In this document: piece after piece, positions 53,429-64,000 of the stretch | Layout of the letters: each line of letters begins with the position of its first letter | How positions within the stretch are numbered: position 1 is the first letter of the stretch | Assembly: GCA_003612525.1 (NCBI GenBank) | Contig: RAZD01000007.1 | Span: forward strand, 124,001-188,000 | Direction of reading: 5' to 3' | Length of the DNA stretch: 64,000 nt | Source of the DNA: a bacterium C-53 | GTDB taxonomy: Bacteria > Bacillota > Clostridia > Lachnospirales > Lachnospiraceae | Position numbers and translations under genes: made by a program | The notes under the pieces: generated by a model | What the model was told of the DNA's origin: nothing | The model's input: only the letters and a program-made list of their open reading frames with translations | Database searches by the model: none

Positions 53429-53510
53429 AATCTAAGGCACCTCCTTTTCTGAAAACCAAGTATATATAATTGGTAAACTTTTTCTTTTTTCTCTGGAAAA
53501 CATCCATATT

Positions 53511-53540
53511 ATTATAATTGCAAAAGTACTAGAAAGTCAA
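53511..53540 (-). promoter_or_regulatory. Promoter of the rpmH operon
   Basis: Minus-strand TTGACT (53535-53540) and perfect TATAAT (53511-53516) are 18 bp apart, giving a leader of about 75 nt for rpmH. Confidence 0.75.
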
Positions 53541-53591
53541 GTATATACTCGATTTTTCTATAAATCTGCAAATTATTAACTTAACATAATA

Positions 53592-53717
53592 TTATCCACA
53601 GAATGTGTATAACTTGTGGATAACTGGATATAACTCAAATATAAATCCACAATACTTATTGAAAACCTACACAAATCCTTGATTTATCATGTTGATATCT
53701 CAAAAAACTTATTCACA
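53592..53717. other. oriC part 1: DnaA-box cluster upstream of dnaA
   Basis: Strict TTATNCACA boxes lie at 53592-53600 (plus), 53604-53612 (minus), 53615-53623 (minus) and 53709-53717 (plus), in AT-rich DNA between rpmH and dnaA. A near-match overlaps the dnaA -35. The region 53429-53845 holds no protein gene. This is the upstream half of a Bacillus-like bipartite origin. Confidence 0.9.
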
Positions 53718-53776
53718 TTCCTTTTAAAATTAAGAAAAAATATGTAAACTAATAAAAAAATAATCCTTCTATTGTG

Positions 53777-53805
53777 TTGATAAATGAACAATTATGGTTT
53801 AATAT
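53777..53805 (+). promoter_or_regulatory. Probable dnaA promoter with overlapping DnaA box
   Basis: TTGATA (53777-53782) and TAATAT (53800-53805) are 17 bp apart. The -35 lies inside TGTTGATAA, an 8/9 match to the reverse DnaA box, which would allow autorepression by DnaA. Start of transcription is about 35 nt before dnaA. Confidence 0.6.
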
Positions 53806-53845
53806 ATAGTAGAGATACTTTCACGATGGGAGATTATAGGTAAAT

Positions 53846-55216
53846 ATGAAAGAACTTCAACAAAATTGGGAAGAAATAAAAGAATTATGTAAAAAAGAAT
53901 ATGATATCCTAGAAGTTCCTTTTAAAACCTGGATACTTCCACTACAAATATATTCTATCGAGAATAATGTTATTAAAATTATGGTTCCGACGGAATTATC
54001 TCAAGGGGCTGGTGTCAGCTACATCAGCAATAAATATAAGCTCCCGTTAAAAGTAACCATAGCAGAAGTAATGAATCAGGAATATGAACTTGATTTTATA
54101 TCTGAAAAGGATGCTGAAAATGATTCTAAGAAAACTGTTTCTACCTATAATAATAACTCTTATACAAAAGTAAGAACAGAAGAAGCAAACTTAAATTCCA
54201 AATATACATTTAATACCTTTGTAGTCGGAAGTAATAATAGATTTGCGCACTCTGCCTCACTTGCCGTAGCGGAATCTCCCGGAGAAGTTTACAATCCACT
54301 GTTTCTCTATGGTGGACCAGGATTAGGCAAAACTCATCTAATGCATTCAATCGGACATTATATTATAGAGCAAAGTCCAAATATGAACATACTTTATGTC
54401 ACTTCCGAAACTTTTACAAATGAAGTAATCGAGTCAATCCGCGCCGGTAATCAGGCTATGACAAAATTTAGAGAGAAATACCGAACCATAGATGTACTTC
54501 TTCTTGATGATGTACAATTTATTATAGGAAAAGAAAGTACTCAGGAAGAATTCTTTCATACATTTAACGAACTTCATTCATCAAAAAAAGCGATTATCCT
54601 TTCCTCCGATAAACCTCCAAAAGATATGGAAACATTGGAAGAAAGACTTCGTTCCAGATTTGAATGGGGATTAATTGCTGATATTCAACCACCCAACTAT
54701 GAAACGAGAATGGCAATCCTCAGAAAAAATGCGGAAACTATAGGCTGTAATATAAATGATGAAATAATTCAATATATTGCAACAAATATAAAGTCCAATA
54801 TTCGTGAACTGGAAGGCGCTTTCAATAAAGTAATTGCCCTTTCAAATATGAACAGGGATCAGGAAATCACAATTGCAACTGCCGAGGAAGCCATGCGTGA
54901 TATCATCTCCCCTAACAAACAAAGGAAAATAACCCCAGATTTTATAATAGAAGTGGTATCAAACCATTTTAATATTACCCCGGCCGACATAATTTCAAAA
55001 AAAAGAAATCAGGATATTGTCGTCCCCAGACAAATTGTCATGTATTTATGCAGAGAAATGGCAGATACTCCTCTTACCGCAATTGGAAAAATGCTTGGAA
55101 ACAGAGATCATACAACGATTATTCATGGGGTTAACAAAATAACGGATGAATTAGATAAGGATGAAAACCTTTCTAAAACAGTGGATAACATCAAAAAACT
55201 GTTGAATCCGTCCTGA
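53846..55216 (+). CDS. dnaA: Chromosomal replication initiator DnaA
   Basis: A 456-aa AAA+ initiator. The N-terminal domain I (LKELCKKEYDILEVPFKTWI) is followed by a short linker and the ATPase core: Walker A GGPGLGKTHLM (about 155-165), Walker B LLLDDVQFI, and the arginine-finger region RLRSRFEWGL. Domain IV carries the box-binding loop GNRDHTTIIHGVNKI. Length and domains are typical. GGGAGATTATAGGTAAAT precedes the ATG. Confidence 0.98.
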   Translation: MKELQQNWEEIKELCKKEYDILEVPFKTWILPLQIYSIENNVIKIMVPTELSQGAGVSYISNKYKLPLKVTIAEVMNQEYELDFISEKDAENDSKKTVSTYNNNSYTKVRTEEANLNSKYTFNTFVVGSNNRFAHSASLAVAESPGEVYNPLFLYGGPGLGKTHLMHSIGHYIIEQSPNMNILYVTSETFTNEVIESIRAGNQAMTKFREKYRTIDVLLLDDVQFIIGKESTQEEFFHTFNELHSSKKAIILSSDKPPKDMETLEERLRSRFEWGLIADIQPPNYETRMAILRKNAETIGCNINDEIIQYIATNIKSNIRELEGAFNKVIALSNMNRDQEITIATAEEAMRDIISPNKQRKITPDFIIEVVSNHFNITPADIISKKRNQDIVVPRQIVMYLCREMADTPLTAIGKMLGNRDHTTIIHGVNKITDELDKDENLSKTVDNIKKLLNPS

Positions 55217-55217
55217 G

Positions 55218-55476
55218 TTATTCACATTTTGTGTGAAAACATATGTGAATAATTGGCACAGAAGAAATATTAAAATGATACCGTTTCAAAACGCTGTGTA
55301 TAAATACAAAGTTTTCCAAAGGTTATTTTTTGATTATACACATAGTTTTTGTTTCAAGAAAACCCTTAGAATAAAAGGATTTCAGCGTTTTCCACTTATA
55401 TACGTCTACTATTACTACGATTACTAATTTCTTTTATATATTTATATAATATGAAATTTGGGAGGAGTTATACACA
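55218..55476. other. oriC part 2: DnaA boxes and AT-rich region between dnaA and dnaN
   Basis: Strict boxes lie at 55218-55226 (plus), 55244-55252 (minus), 55295-55303 (minus), 55334-55342 (plus) and 55468-55476 (plus, overlapping the dnaN ribosome site). A degenerate box TTTTCCACT lies at 55388-55396. AT-rich DNA at about 55427-55455 is the likely unwinding region. The coding potential here is negligible. Confidence 0.9.
55406..55426 (+). promoter_or_regulatory. DnaA-trio-like triplet run
   Basis: CTA CTA TTA CTA CGA TTA CTA are seven consecutive triplets, six of them fitting the complement of the DnaA-trio (3'-(G/A)AT). It follows the degenerate DnaA box at 55388-55396 after a short G/C-containing gap and precedes the AT-rich stretch, as in Bacillus subtilis. 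Confidence 0.75.
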
Positions 55477-56586
55477 ATGAAAATTAAATGTACAAAATCT
55501 AATTTATTAAATGGTGTTCAAACAGTTTCAAAAGCCGTTCCATCAAAAACAACAATGTCCATTCTGGAATGCATTCTTGTAAATGCTTCCGAGAATGAAA
55601 TAAGACTGACGGCAAATGATATGGAATTGGGAATTGAAACAAGCATCAACGGAGAAATCATTGAAAAAGGCATTATAGCTCTGGATGCTAAGATCTTTCT
55701 TGAAATTGTAAGAAAACTTCCTGATAATGATGTTCTGATTGAAACAGATTCAAATTATAAAACTACTATTATATGTGAAAAAGCGAAATTTAATATTATA
55801 GGAAAATCAGGCGAAGATTTTTCGGGACTTCCCAGCATTGAAAAGACAGATTATATTACAATTTCTCAGTTTACACTAAAAGAAGTCATCCGGCAGACAA
55901 TTTTCTCTATTGCTGATAATGAAAACAATAAATTAATGACAGGTGAATTGTTTGACATTAATGATAATATGCTTAAAGTTGTAGCGCTGGATGGACACCG
56001 AATTTCTATAAGAAATATTGAGTTAAGACAAAATTACAATTCAAGAAAAGTTGTTGTGCCTGGAAAAACATTAAATGAGATAAGCAAAATCTTATCAGGT
56101 GAAGTTGAAAAAGAAGTAAATATCTTTTTTACAGATAAAAATATAGTATTTGAATTTGGTAAAACCACAGTTGTATCAAGATTGATTGAAGGAGAGTATT
56201 TTAAAATAGATCAGATGCTTTCCAGTGATTATGAAACCAAAATTATCATTAATAAAAAAGAATTTTTGAACTGTATTGACAGAGCTACGCTTTTAATCAA
56301 AGAAGGGGATAAAAAGCCTGTTATTATCAGGATTGATGATAGTGCAATGGAACTTAAAATTAATTCGACCGTAGGTTCCATGAATGAAGAAATCGATATA
56401 CGTAAAGAGGGAAAAGATATTATGATCGGATTTAATCCGAAATTCCTGATTGATGCCCTCCGTGTGATCGATGATGAAGAGATAGTTATATATCTTGTAA
56501 ATCCAAAAGCGCCTTGTTTTATCAGGGATGATAAAAATAAATATACATATCTTATTCTCCCTGTGAATTTTAATACGGTTCGATAG
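55477..56586 (+). CDS. dnaN: DNA polymerase III beta sliding clamp
   Basis: A 369-aa three-domain clamp. It starts MKIKCTKSNLLNGVQTVSKA V and has family segments MSILECILVNASENEIRLTA NDMELG and VVALDGHRISIRN. The end reads YLILPVNF, which fits the usual MP(V/M)R-like tail with a different last part (NTVR). GGGAGGAG precedes the start. It holds polymerase on DNA and recruits repair factors. Confidence 0.97.
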   Translation: MKIKCTKSNLLNGVQTVSKAVPSKTTMSILECILVNASENEIRLTANDMELGIETSINGEIIEKGIIALDAKIFLEIVRKLPDNDVLIETDSNYKTTIICEKAKFNIIGKSGEDFSGLPSIEKTDYITISQFTLKEVIRQTIFSIADNENNKLMTGELFDINDNMLKVVALDGHRISIRNIELRQNYNSRKVVVPGKTLNEISKILSGEVEKEVNIFFTDKNIVFEFGKTTVVSRLIEGEYFKIDQMLSSDYETKIIINKKEFLNCIDRATLLIKEGDKKPVIIRIDDSAMELKINSTVGSMNEEIDIRKEGKDIMIGFNPKFLIDALRVIDDEEIVIYLVNPKAPCFIRDDKNKYTYLILPVNFNTVR

Positions 56587-56597
56587 ATAGGAAAAAT

Positions 56598-56807
56598 ATG
56601 ATAAAGATAATTTTAAGAGATGAATATATAAAACTGGGTCAGGCGTTAAAGGCAGCTGGTCTTGCAGATTCAGGCGTGGATGCGAAAATTGAGATTCAGA
56701 CCGGAAATGTAAAGGTAAATGGACAAGTTGAAATGCAGCGCGGAAAAAAATTATATGACAAAGATATTGTTTCTTTTCGTGGAGAAGAGATAATGATTGT
56801 GAAATAG
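56598..56807 (+). CDS. yaaA: S4-domain RNA-binding protein YaaA/RlbA-type
   Basis: A 69-aa S4 domain: IKLGQALKAAGLADSGVDAK IEIQTGNVKVNGQVEMQRGK KL. It sits between dnaN and recF, the conserved position in Firmicutes. It is thought to bind rRNA or ribosome precursors. The short gaps (11 bp and 13 bp) indicate one operon. Confidence 0.93.
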   Translation: MIKIILRDEYIKLGQALKAAGLADSGVDAKIEIQTGNVKVNGQVEMQRGKKLYDKDIVSFRGEEIMIVK

Positions 56808-56820
56808 AAATGGAATTTAT

Positions 56821-59896
<3,076 letters not shown>

Positions 59897-59938
59897 TATT
59901 TTGCAGAATTGCCTTTTTACGGCAGAATGAGAGGAAAA

Positions 59939-62443
59939 ATGGAAGATAATATTTTTGACAAGATCCATGATGTTGATCTGAAAAAAACAATGGAAACCTC
60001 TTATATAGATTATGCAATGAGTGTAATAGCTTCCAGGGCATTGCCTGATGTAAGAGACGGATTAAAACCTGTTCAAAGAAGAGTTCTGTATTCGATGATT
60101 GAACTGAATAATGGTCCCGACAAGCCTCACAGAAAATGTGCGCGTATTGTCGGTGATACGATGGGTAAATATCACCCTCATGGTGACAGTTCTATTTATG
60201 GGGCGCTTGTGAATATGGCTCAGGAATGGTCCACGAGATATCCACTGGTAGACGGACATGGAAATTTTGGGTCTGTGGACGGTGACGGCGCCGCAGCAAT
60301 GCGATATACGGAGGCAAGACTTTCGAAAATTTCAATGGAAATGCTTGCTGACATTAATAAAAATACAGTTGATTTTGTTCCAAACTTTGATGAGACGGAA
60401 AAAGAACCCTCCGTACTTCCGAGCAGGTATCCGAATCTTTTGGTGAACGGAACAACCGGTATTGCAGTTGGAATGGCTACAAATATTCCTCCTCATAATC
60501 TGAATGAAGTGATAAATGCGGTTGTGAAAATTATTGATAACAGAATAGAAGAGAGCAGAGATACGGATATAGAGGAGATACTTGATATTATTAAAGGTCC
60601 TGATTTTCCTACAGGTGGTGTTATTTTAGGGACAAGAGGAATTAATGAAGCCTACAGGACGGGGCGAGGAAAAGTAAGAGTTCGTGCAGTTACTGATATT
60701 GAAACGCTTTCCAATGGGAAAAGTCAGATTATAGTAACAGAACTTCCTTATATGGTAAATAAGGCAAATTTAATCTTAAAAATTGCCGAACTTGTAAAAT
60801 TAAAGAAAATTGACGGTATTGTAGACCTCAGAGATGAATCAAACAGAGAAGGAATGAGGGTAGTCATTGAGCTTCGCCGTGATGCAAATGCAAATGTAGT
60901 TATGAATCAGCTCTATAAACATACACAGATGCAGGACACATTCGGAGTGATTATGATCGCTCTTGTAAAAAATCAACCGAAAGTATTAAATCTTCTTGAT
61001 ATGCTTAAGTATTACCTGAAACATCAGGAAGAAGTTGTTACGAGAAGAACACAATATGATCTGAATAAAGCGGAAGAAAGAGCTCATATTTTAGAGGGTC
61101 TTTTAAAAGCGCTTGATAATATTGATGAAGTTATCAGTATCATTCGTTCCAGCAAGAATGTTGCGGAAGCAAAGAATCGTCTGATGGAGCGTTTCGCGTT
61201 ATCTGATTTACAGTCTCAGGCTATAGTTGATATGAGACTCCGTGCTCTTACAGGACTTGAAAGAGAAAAATTAGAGGCGGAATATGCTGAGTTAATGGAA
61301 AAAATTAAAGAGTACAAGGCGATTCTTGGTGATGAAAAACTTCTTCTTGGTGTTATTAAAAAAGAAATTTCCATTATCAGGGATAAATACAGTGATGAAA
61401 GACGTAGCCAGATTGGATATGATGAATTTGATATATCAATGGAAGATCTGATTCCGAATGAAAATACAATACTTGCTATGACAAGTCTGGGTTATATTAA
61501 ACGTATGACTGTAGACAACTTTAAAATCCAGAACCGTGGCGGTAAAGGTATTAAAGGAATGCAGACAATAGAAGAAGATTATATTGAAGATCTTCTTATG
61601 ACGACTACGCACCATTATGTTATGTTTTTTACGAATTTTGGAAGAGTCTATCGTCTGAAAGCGTACGAAATACCGGAGGCTTCACGTACGGCAAGAGGAA
61701 CGGCAATTATCAATATTCTTCAATTAAATCCTGGAGAGAAAGTAACCGCGACGATTCCCATTCATAGTTTCTCTGATGATAAGTATCTTTTTATGGTAAC
61801 AAAAAAAGGCATTGTAAAGAAGACTTCGATTATGGAGTACAATAATGTGCGTAAAAATGGTCTTGCTGCAATTAACCTCCGTGAGGACGACGAGTTGATT
61901 GAAGTGAAAACCACCGTAAAAAGTGAGGAAGTATTTCTCGTTACAAAGAATGGTATGTGTATCCGGTTTATGGAATCCGATGTAAGACCTACGGGAAGAA
62001 CATCTATTGGAGTCATAGGAATGACACTTGATGATGGAGATGAAATTGTAGGTATGCAGCTTAAGTCTCAGGGAGAAACTCTTTTAATCGCTTCAGAGAA
62101 CGGCATGGGAAAACGTACGGATCTTGATGAATTCACAGTTCAGAAAAGAGGCGGCAAAGGCGTAAAATGTTATAAAATTACAGACAAGACCGGTGATGTT
62201 ATTGGAGTAAAGGCAGTAAATGATGATCATGAGATTATGATGATTACAACGGAAGGGGTAATTATTCAGATTGCAGCAAGCGGAATCAGTAAATTGAAAA
62301 GAATTACTTCGGGTGTAAAATTAATGAATCTTGATGATGAAAAGATCAAAGTTGCCAAAATAGCAAAAGTACGCGAAAAAGTATCGGATGGAGAACATGA
62401 ATTTGACAGTTTAGAGGACGTTCAGGAAGATATTTTTGAATAA
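59939..62443 (+). CDS. gyrA: DNA gyrase subunit A
   Basis: About 834 aa starting [20 protein letters not shown] behind GAGAGGAAAA. The catalytic Tyr lies in [13 protein letters not shown]. The quinolone-resistance region reads [17 protein letters not shown], with Ser at the position of E. coli Ser83 and Gly where E. coli has Asp87. The C-terminal pinwheel carries [11 protein letters not shown] near the start (GyrA-box-like) and [11 protein letters not shown] later. The acidic tail EDVQEDIFE ends the protein. Confidence 0.97.
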   Translation: MEDNIFDKIHDVDLKKTMETSYIDYAMSVIASRALPDVRDGLKPVQRRVLYSMIELNNGPDKPHRKCARIVGDTMGKYHPHGDSSIYGALVNMAQEWSTRYPLVDGHGNFGSVDGDGAAAMRYTEARLSKISMEMLADINKNTVDFVPNFDETEKEPSVLPSRYPNLLVNGTTGIAVGMATNIPPHNLNEVINAVVKIIDNRIEESRDTDIEEILDIIKGPDFPTGGVILGTRGINEAYRTGRGKVRVRAVTDIETLSNGKSQIIVTELPYMVNKANLILKIAELVKLKKIDGIVDLRDESNREGMRVVIELRRDANANVVMNQLYKHTQMQDTFGVIMIALVKNQPKVLNLLDMLKYYLKHQEEVVTRRTQYDLNKAEERAHILEGLLKALDNIDEVISIIRSSKNVAEAKNRLMERFALSDLQSQAIVDMRLRALTGLEREKLEAEYAELMEKIKEYKAILGDEKLLLGVIKKEISIIRDKYSDERRSQIGYDEFDISMEDLIPNENTILAMTSLGYIKRMTVDNFKIQNRGGKGIKGMQTIEEDYIEDLLMTTTHHYVMFFTNFGRVYRLKAYEIPEASRTARGTAIINILQLNPGEKVTATIPIHSFSDDKYLFMVTKKGIVKKTSIMEYNNVRKNGLAAINLREDDELIEVKTTVKSEEVFLVTKNGMCIRFMESDVRPTGRTSIGVIGMTLDDGDEIVGMQLKSQGETLLIASENGMGKRTDLDEFTVQKRGGKGVKCYKITDKTGDVIGVKAVNDDHEIMMITTEGVIIQIAASGISKLKRITSGVKLMNLDDEKIKVAKIAKVREKVSDGEHEFDSLEDVQEDIFE

Positions 62444-62451
62444 ACAGAAAT

Positions 62452-62497
62452 AAAAAGAAGATGATGCATGAGAGGATTCATACGTCATCTTCTTCTT
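62452..62497. terminator. Bidirectional terminator after gyrA
   Basis: AAAAAGAAGATGATGCATG pairs with CATACGTCATCTTCTTCTTT (small internal mismatches), with A-rich and T-rich flanks between the convergent gyrA and serS genes. Confidence 0.8.
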
Positions 62498-62552
62498 TAC
62501 TTTGAGAATGTGTGTTTTTTGCTAAATAAACAGCAGCTGACATAACCATTCT

Positions 62553-62578
62553 CCGGGGGCGGGAATCCGGCCCGCCGG
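62553..62578. terminator. GC-rich hairpin downstream of serS
   Basis: GGCGGG pairs with CCCGCC around a 7-nt loop, flanked by CC/GG with a G bulge. It is far richer in GC than its surroundings. T-rich DNA follows on the plus side (GGTTTCTTTGG), but not on the minus side used by serS, so its role as serS terminator is uncertain. Confidence 0.45.
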
Positions 62579-62588
62579 TTTCTTTGGT

Positions 62589-63866
62589 TTATTTTATTTC
62601 TTTAAGGCCTCCCATATAGGGCTGCAAAGATTCAGGAATTTTTACGGAACCGTCTGCCTGAAGATTATTTTCAAGAAAGGCAATCAGCATTCTTGGAGGG
62701 GCAACTACCGTGTTATTCAATGTATGGGCAAAATATTTTCCATCTTTGCTGTTCACACGGATTTTTAATCGTCTGGCCTGTGCATCTCCCAAATTGGAAC
62801 AGCTTCCTACTTCAAAATATTTTTTCTGTCTGGGAGACCATGCTTCTACATCACAGGATTTTACTTTAAGGTCTGCCAGATCGCCAGAACAGCATTCCAG
62901 GGTTCTTACAGGAATATCAAGAGAACGGAATAAATCAACCGTATTCTGCCATAATTTATCGTACCACATCATGCTTTCTTCAGGTTTGCATACCACAATC
63001 ATTTCCTGTTTTTCAAATTGATGAATACGGTAAACTCCACGCTCCTCTAATCCGTGAGCGCCTTTTTCTTTCCGAAAACATGGAGAATAGCTTGTCAGTG
63101 TGTAAGGGAGATTCTCCTCTGGTATAATCTGATCAATAAACTTTCCAATCATAGAATGCTCACTTGTTCCAATCAGGTAGAGATCTTCTCCCTCAATTTT
63201 ATACATCATGGCATCCATTTCCGCAAAACTCATGACACCTGTGACAACATCGCTTCGAATCATAAAAGGAGGTACACAATAAGTAAACCCTCTTCCAATC
63301 ATAAAGTCTCTTGCATAAGAGATAACAGCAGAGTGAAGCCTTGCGATATCTCCCATTAAGTAATAAAATCCGTTGCCGGCAACACGTCTCGCAGAATCAA
63401 GATCAAGACCTTGAAATTTTTCCATAATATCGGTATGATATGGAATTTCAAAATCGGGTACGACAGGATCACCATATTTTTGAATCTCGACGTTTTCACT
63501 GTCATCTTTTCCGATAGGGACGGAAGGATCAATAATATTAGGAATCGTCATCATGATATTTTTGATTTTTTCCTGTAATTCTGTTTCTTTTTCTTCTAAA
63601 GAAGCAAGCTTTTCCGAATTCATAGTAACTTGTTTTTTTATTTCTTCGGCTTCTTCTTTTTTGCCCTGTGCCATTAAAGCGCCAATTTGTTTGGAAATTT
63701 TGTTTCTGTTTGCACGGAGTTCATCCGCTTCCTGCTGGGCAGCTCTGTTTTGTGCATCTAAAGCAATTACCTCGTCTACGAGGGGTAATTTCGCATCCTG
63801 AAATTTGTTTCTGATATTTTGCTTTACAATATCCGGATTTTCACGGACAAATTTTAAATCTAACAT
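62589..63866 (-). CDS. serS: Seryl-tRNA synthetase
   Basis: A 425-aa class II synthetase. An N-terminal coiled-coil arm (about 30-105, NRAAQQEADELRANRNKISK Q) grips the long variable arm of tRNA-Ser. Motif 2 is CFRKEKGAHGLEERGVYRIH QFEKQE, and motif 3 lies near the end (NNTVVAPPRMLIAFLENN). SCSNLGDAQARRLKIR is the serine-site loop. The gene runs against the gyrase genes. Its leader is only about 45 nt, so no T-box is present. Confidence 0.97.
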   Translation of the reverse strand: MLDLKFVRENPDIVKQNIRNKFQDAKLPLVDEVIALDAQNRAAQQEADELRANRNKISKQIGALMAQGKKEEAEEIKKQVTMNSEKLASLEEKETELQEKIKNIMMTIPNIIDPSVPIGKDDSENVEIQKYGDPVVPDFEIPYHTDIMEKFQGLDLDSARRVAGNGFYYLMGDIARLHSAVISYARDFMIGRGFTYCVPPFMIRSDVVTGVMSFAEMDAMMYKIEGEDLYLIGTSEHSMIGKFIDQIIPEENLPYTLTSYSPCFRKEKGAHGLEERGVYRIHQFEKQEMIVVCKPEESMMWYDKLWQNTVDLFRSLDIPVRTLECCSGDLADLKVKSCDVEAWSPRQKKYFEVGSCSNLGDAQARRLKIRVNSKDGKYFAHTLNNTVVAPPRMLIAFLENNLQADGSVKIPESLQPYMGGLKEIK

Positions 63867-63918
63867 GTTTCCTCCACTTCTACCATAGAACGGTAAAAAT
63901 TCTTTTCTTCAATAATTC

Positions 63919-63947
63919 ATAGTAGAATAAAAAAACATTGAATGCAA
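63919..63947 (-). promoter_or_regulatory. Promoter of serS
   Basis: Minus-strand TTGCAT (63942-63947) and TACTAT (63919-63924) are 17 bp apart. The predicted start near 63912 leaves a short leader before the ATG at 63866 with GTGGAGGAAAC as ribosome site. Confidence 0.65.
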
Positions 63948-64000
63948 GTCCTATTTCTTCTTTTTATAGTTTTTCGTGCAAATTTGTATATAATATTATA

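Noticed and set aside
63867-64000. T-box riboswitch before serS
   Set aside because: The promoter at 63919-63947 leaves only about 45 nt of leader, far too short for a T-box, and no antiterminator sequence is visible.

Overview
The window carries the chromosomal replication origin of a low-GC, Gram-positive anaerobe, most probably a motile member of the Lachnospiraceae (Clostridia). The evidence is the origin gene order rpmH-rnpA-yidD-yidC-jag-mnmE-mnmG-rsmG-parA-parB on the left arm and dnaA-dnaN-yaaA-recF-gyrB-gyrA on the right arm, the DUF4446 and DUF3881 genes beside parB, a BofA-family gene typical of spore formers, flagellin and FliS genes, and a clostridial-style Tad pilus operon. Genes near the origin mostly point away from it: minus strand to the left, plus strand to the right. 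serS, at the right edge, is an exception.

Layout. 1-5.7 kb: a Tad (Flp) pilus operon on the minus strand with prepilin peptidase, TadZ, TadA, TadB, TadC, a small Flp pilin and a pseudopilin-like protein cut by the window edge. 5.7-10.8 kb: bofA, fliS, flagellin and a very large FliK-like protein. 10.9-16.9 kb: glgB, a TPR plus AAA-like protein, rsmA and tatD. 17.0-17.3 kb: tRNA-Lys and tRNA-Pro. 17.3-22.3 kb: an XRE regulator divergent from a surface-glycan operon (pyruvyltransferase-glycosyltransferase fusion, second glycosyltransferase, acyltransferase). 22.3-28 kb: trxA, trmB, a D,D-carboxypeptidase, an exonuclease, and small or hypothetical genes including an ankyrin-repeat protein.

28-42.3 kb is a decaying accessory region. 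It holds remnants of a phosphate locus (pst permease, pstB, Na/Pi symporter, PhoB and PhoR relatives), sugar-ABC and HlyD-like fragments, an XRE-superoxide-reductase-like fusion, and a MATE exporter behind a structured leader RNA. It also holds a NAD-dependent DNA ligase pseudogene, an integrase fragment, IS630 and IS3 remnants, Rpn-family remnants, and a group of intact and degenerate tRNA genes. Several genes here are broken by single substitutions or internal deletions.

42.4-64 kb is the origin core. Two consensus-like parS sites lie beside parA. DnaA boxes flank dnaA, and a DnaA-trio-like triplet run followed by AT-rich DNA lies between dnaA and dnaN. serS closes the window on the opposite strand behind its own promoter.

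The strongest candidates for something new are the two-module leader RNA with terminator in front of the MATE gene, the XRE/glycan intergenic region in which one inverted repeat covers the regulator's ribosome binding site, the Ig-like domain inserted into a TadC-type protein, and the large uncharacterised flagellar and TPR/AAA-like proteins. No CRISPR array, defence island or intact prophage was seen. All assignments were made by reading the sequence; no database search was run.
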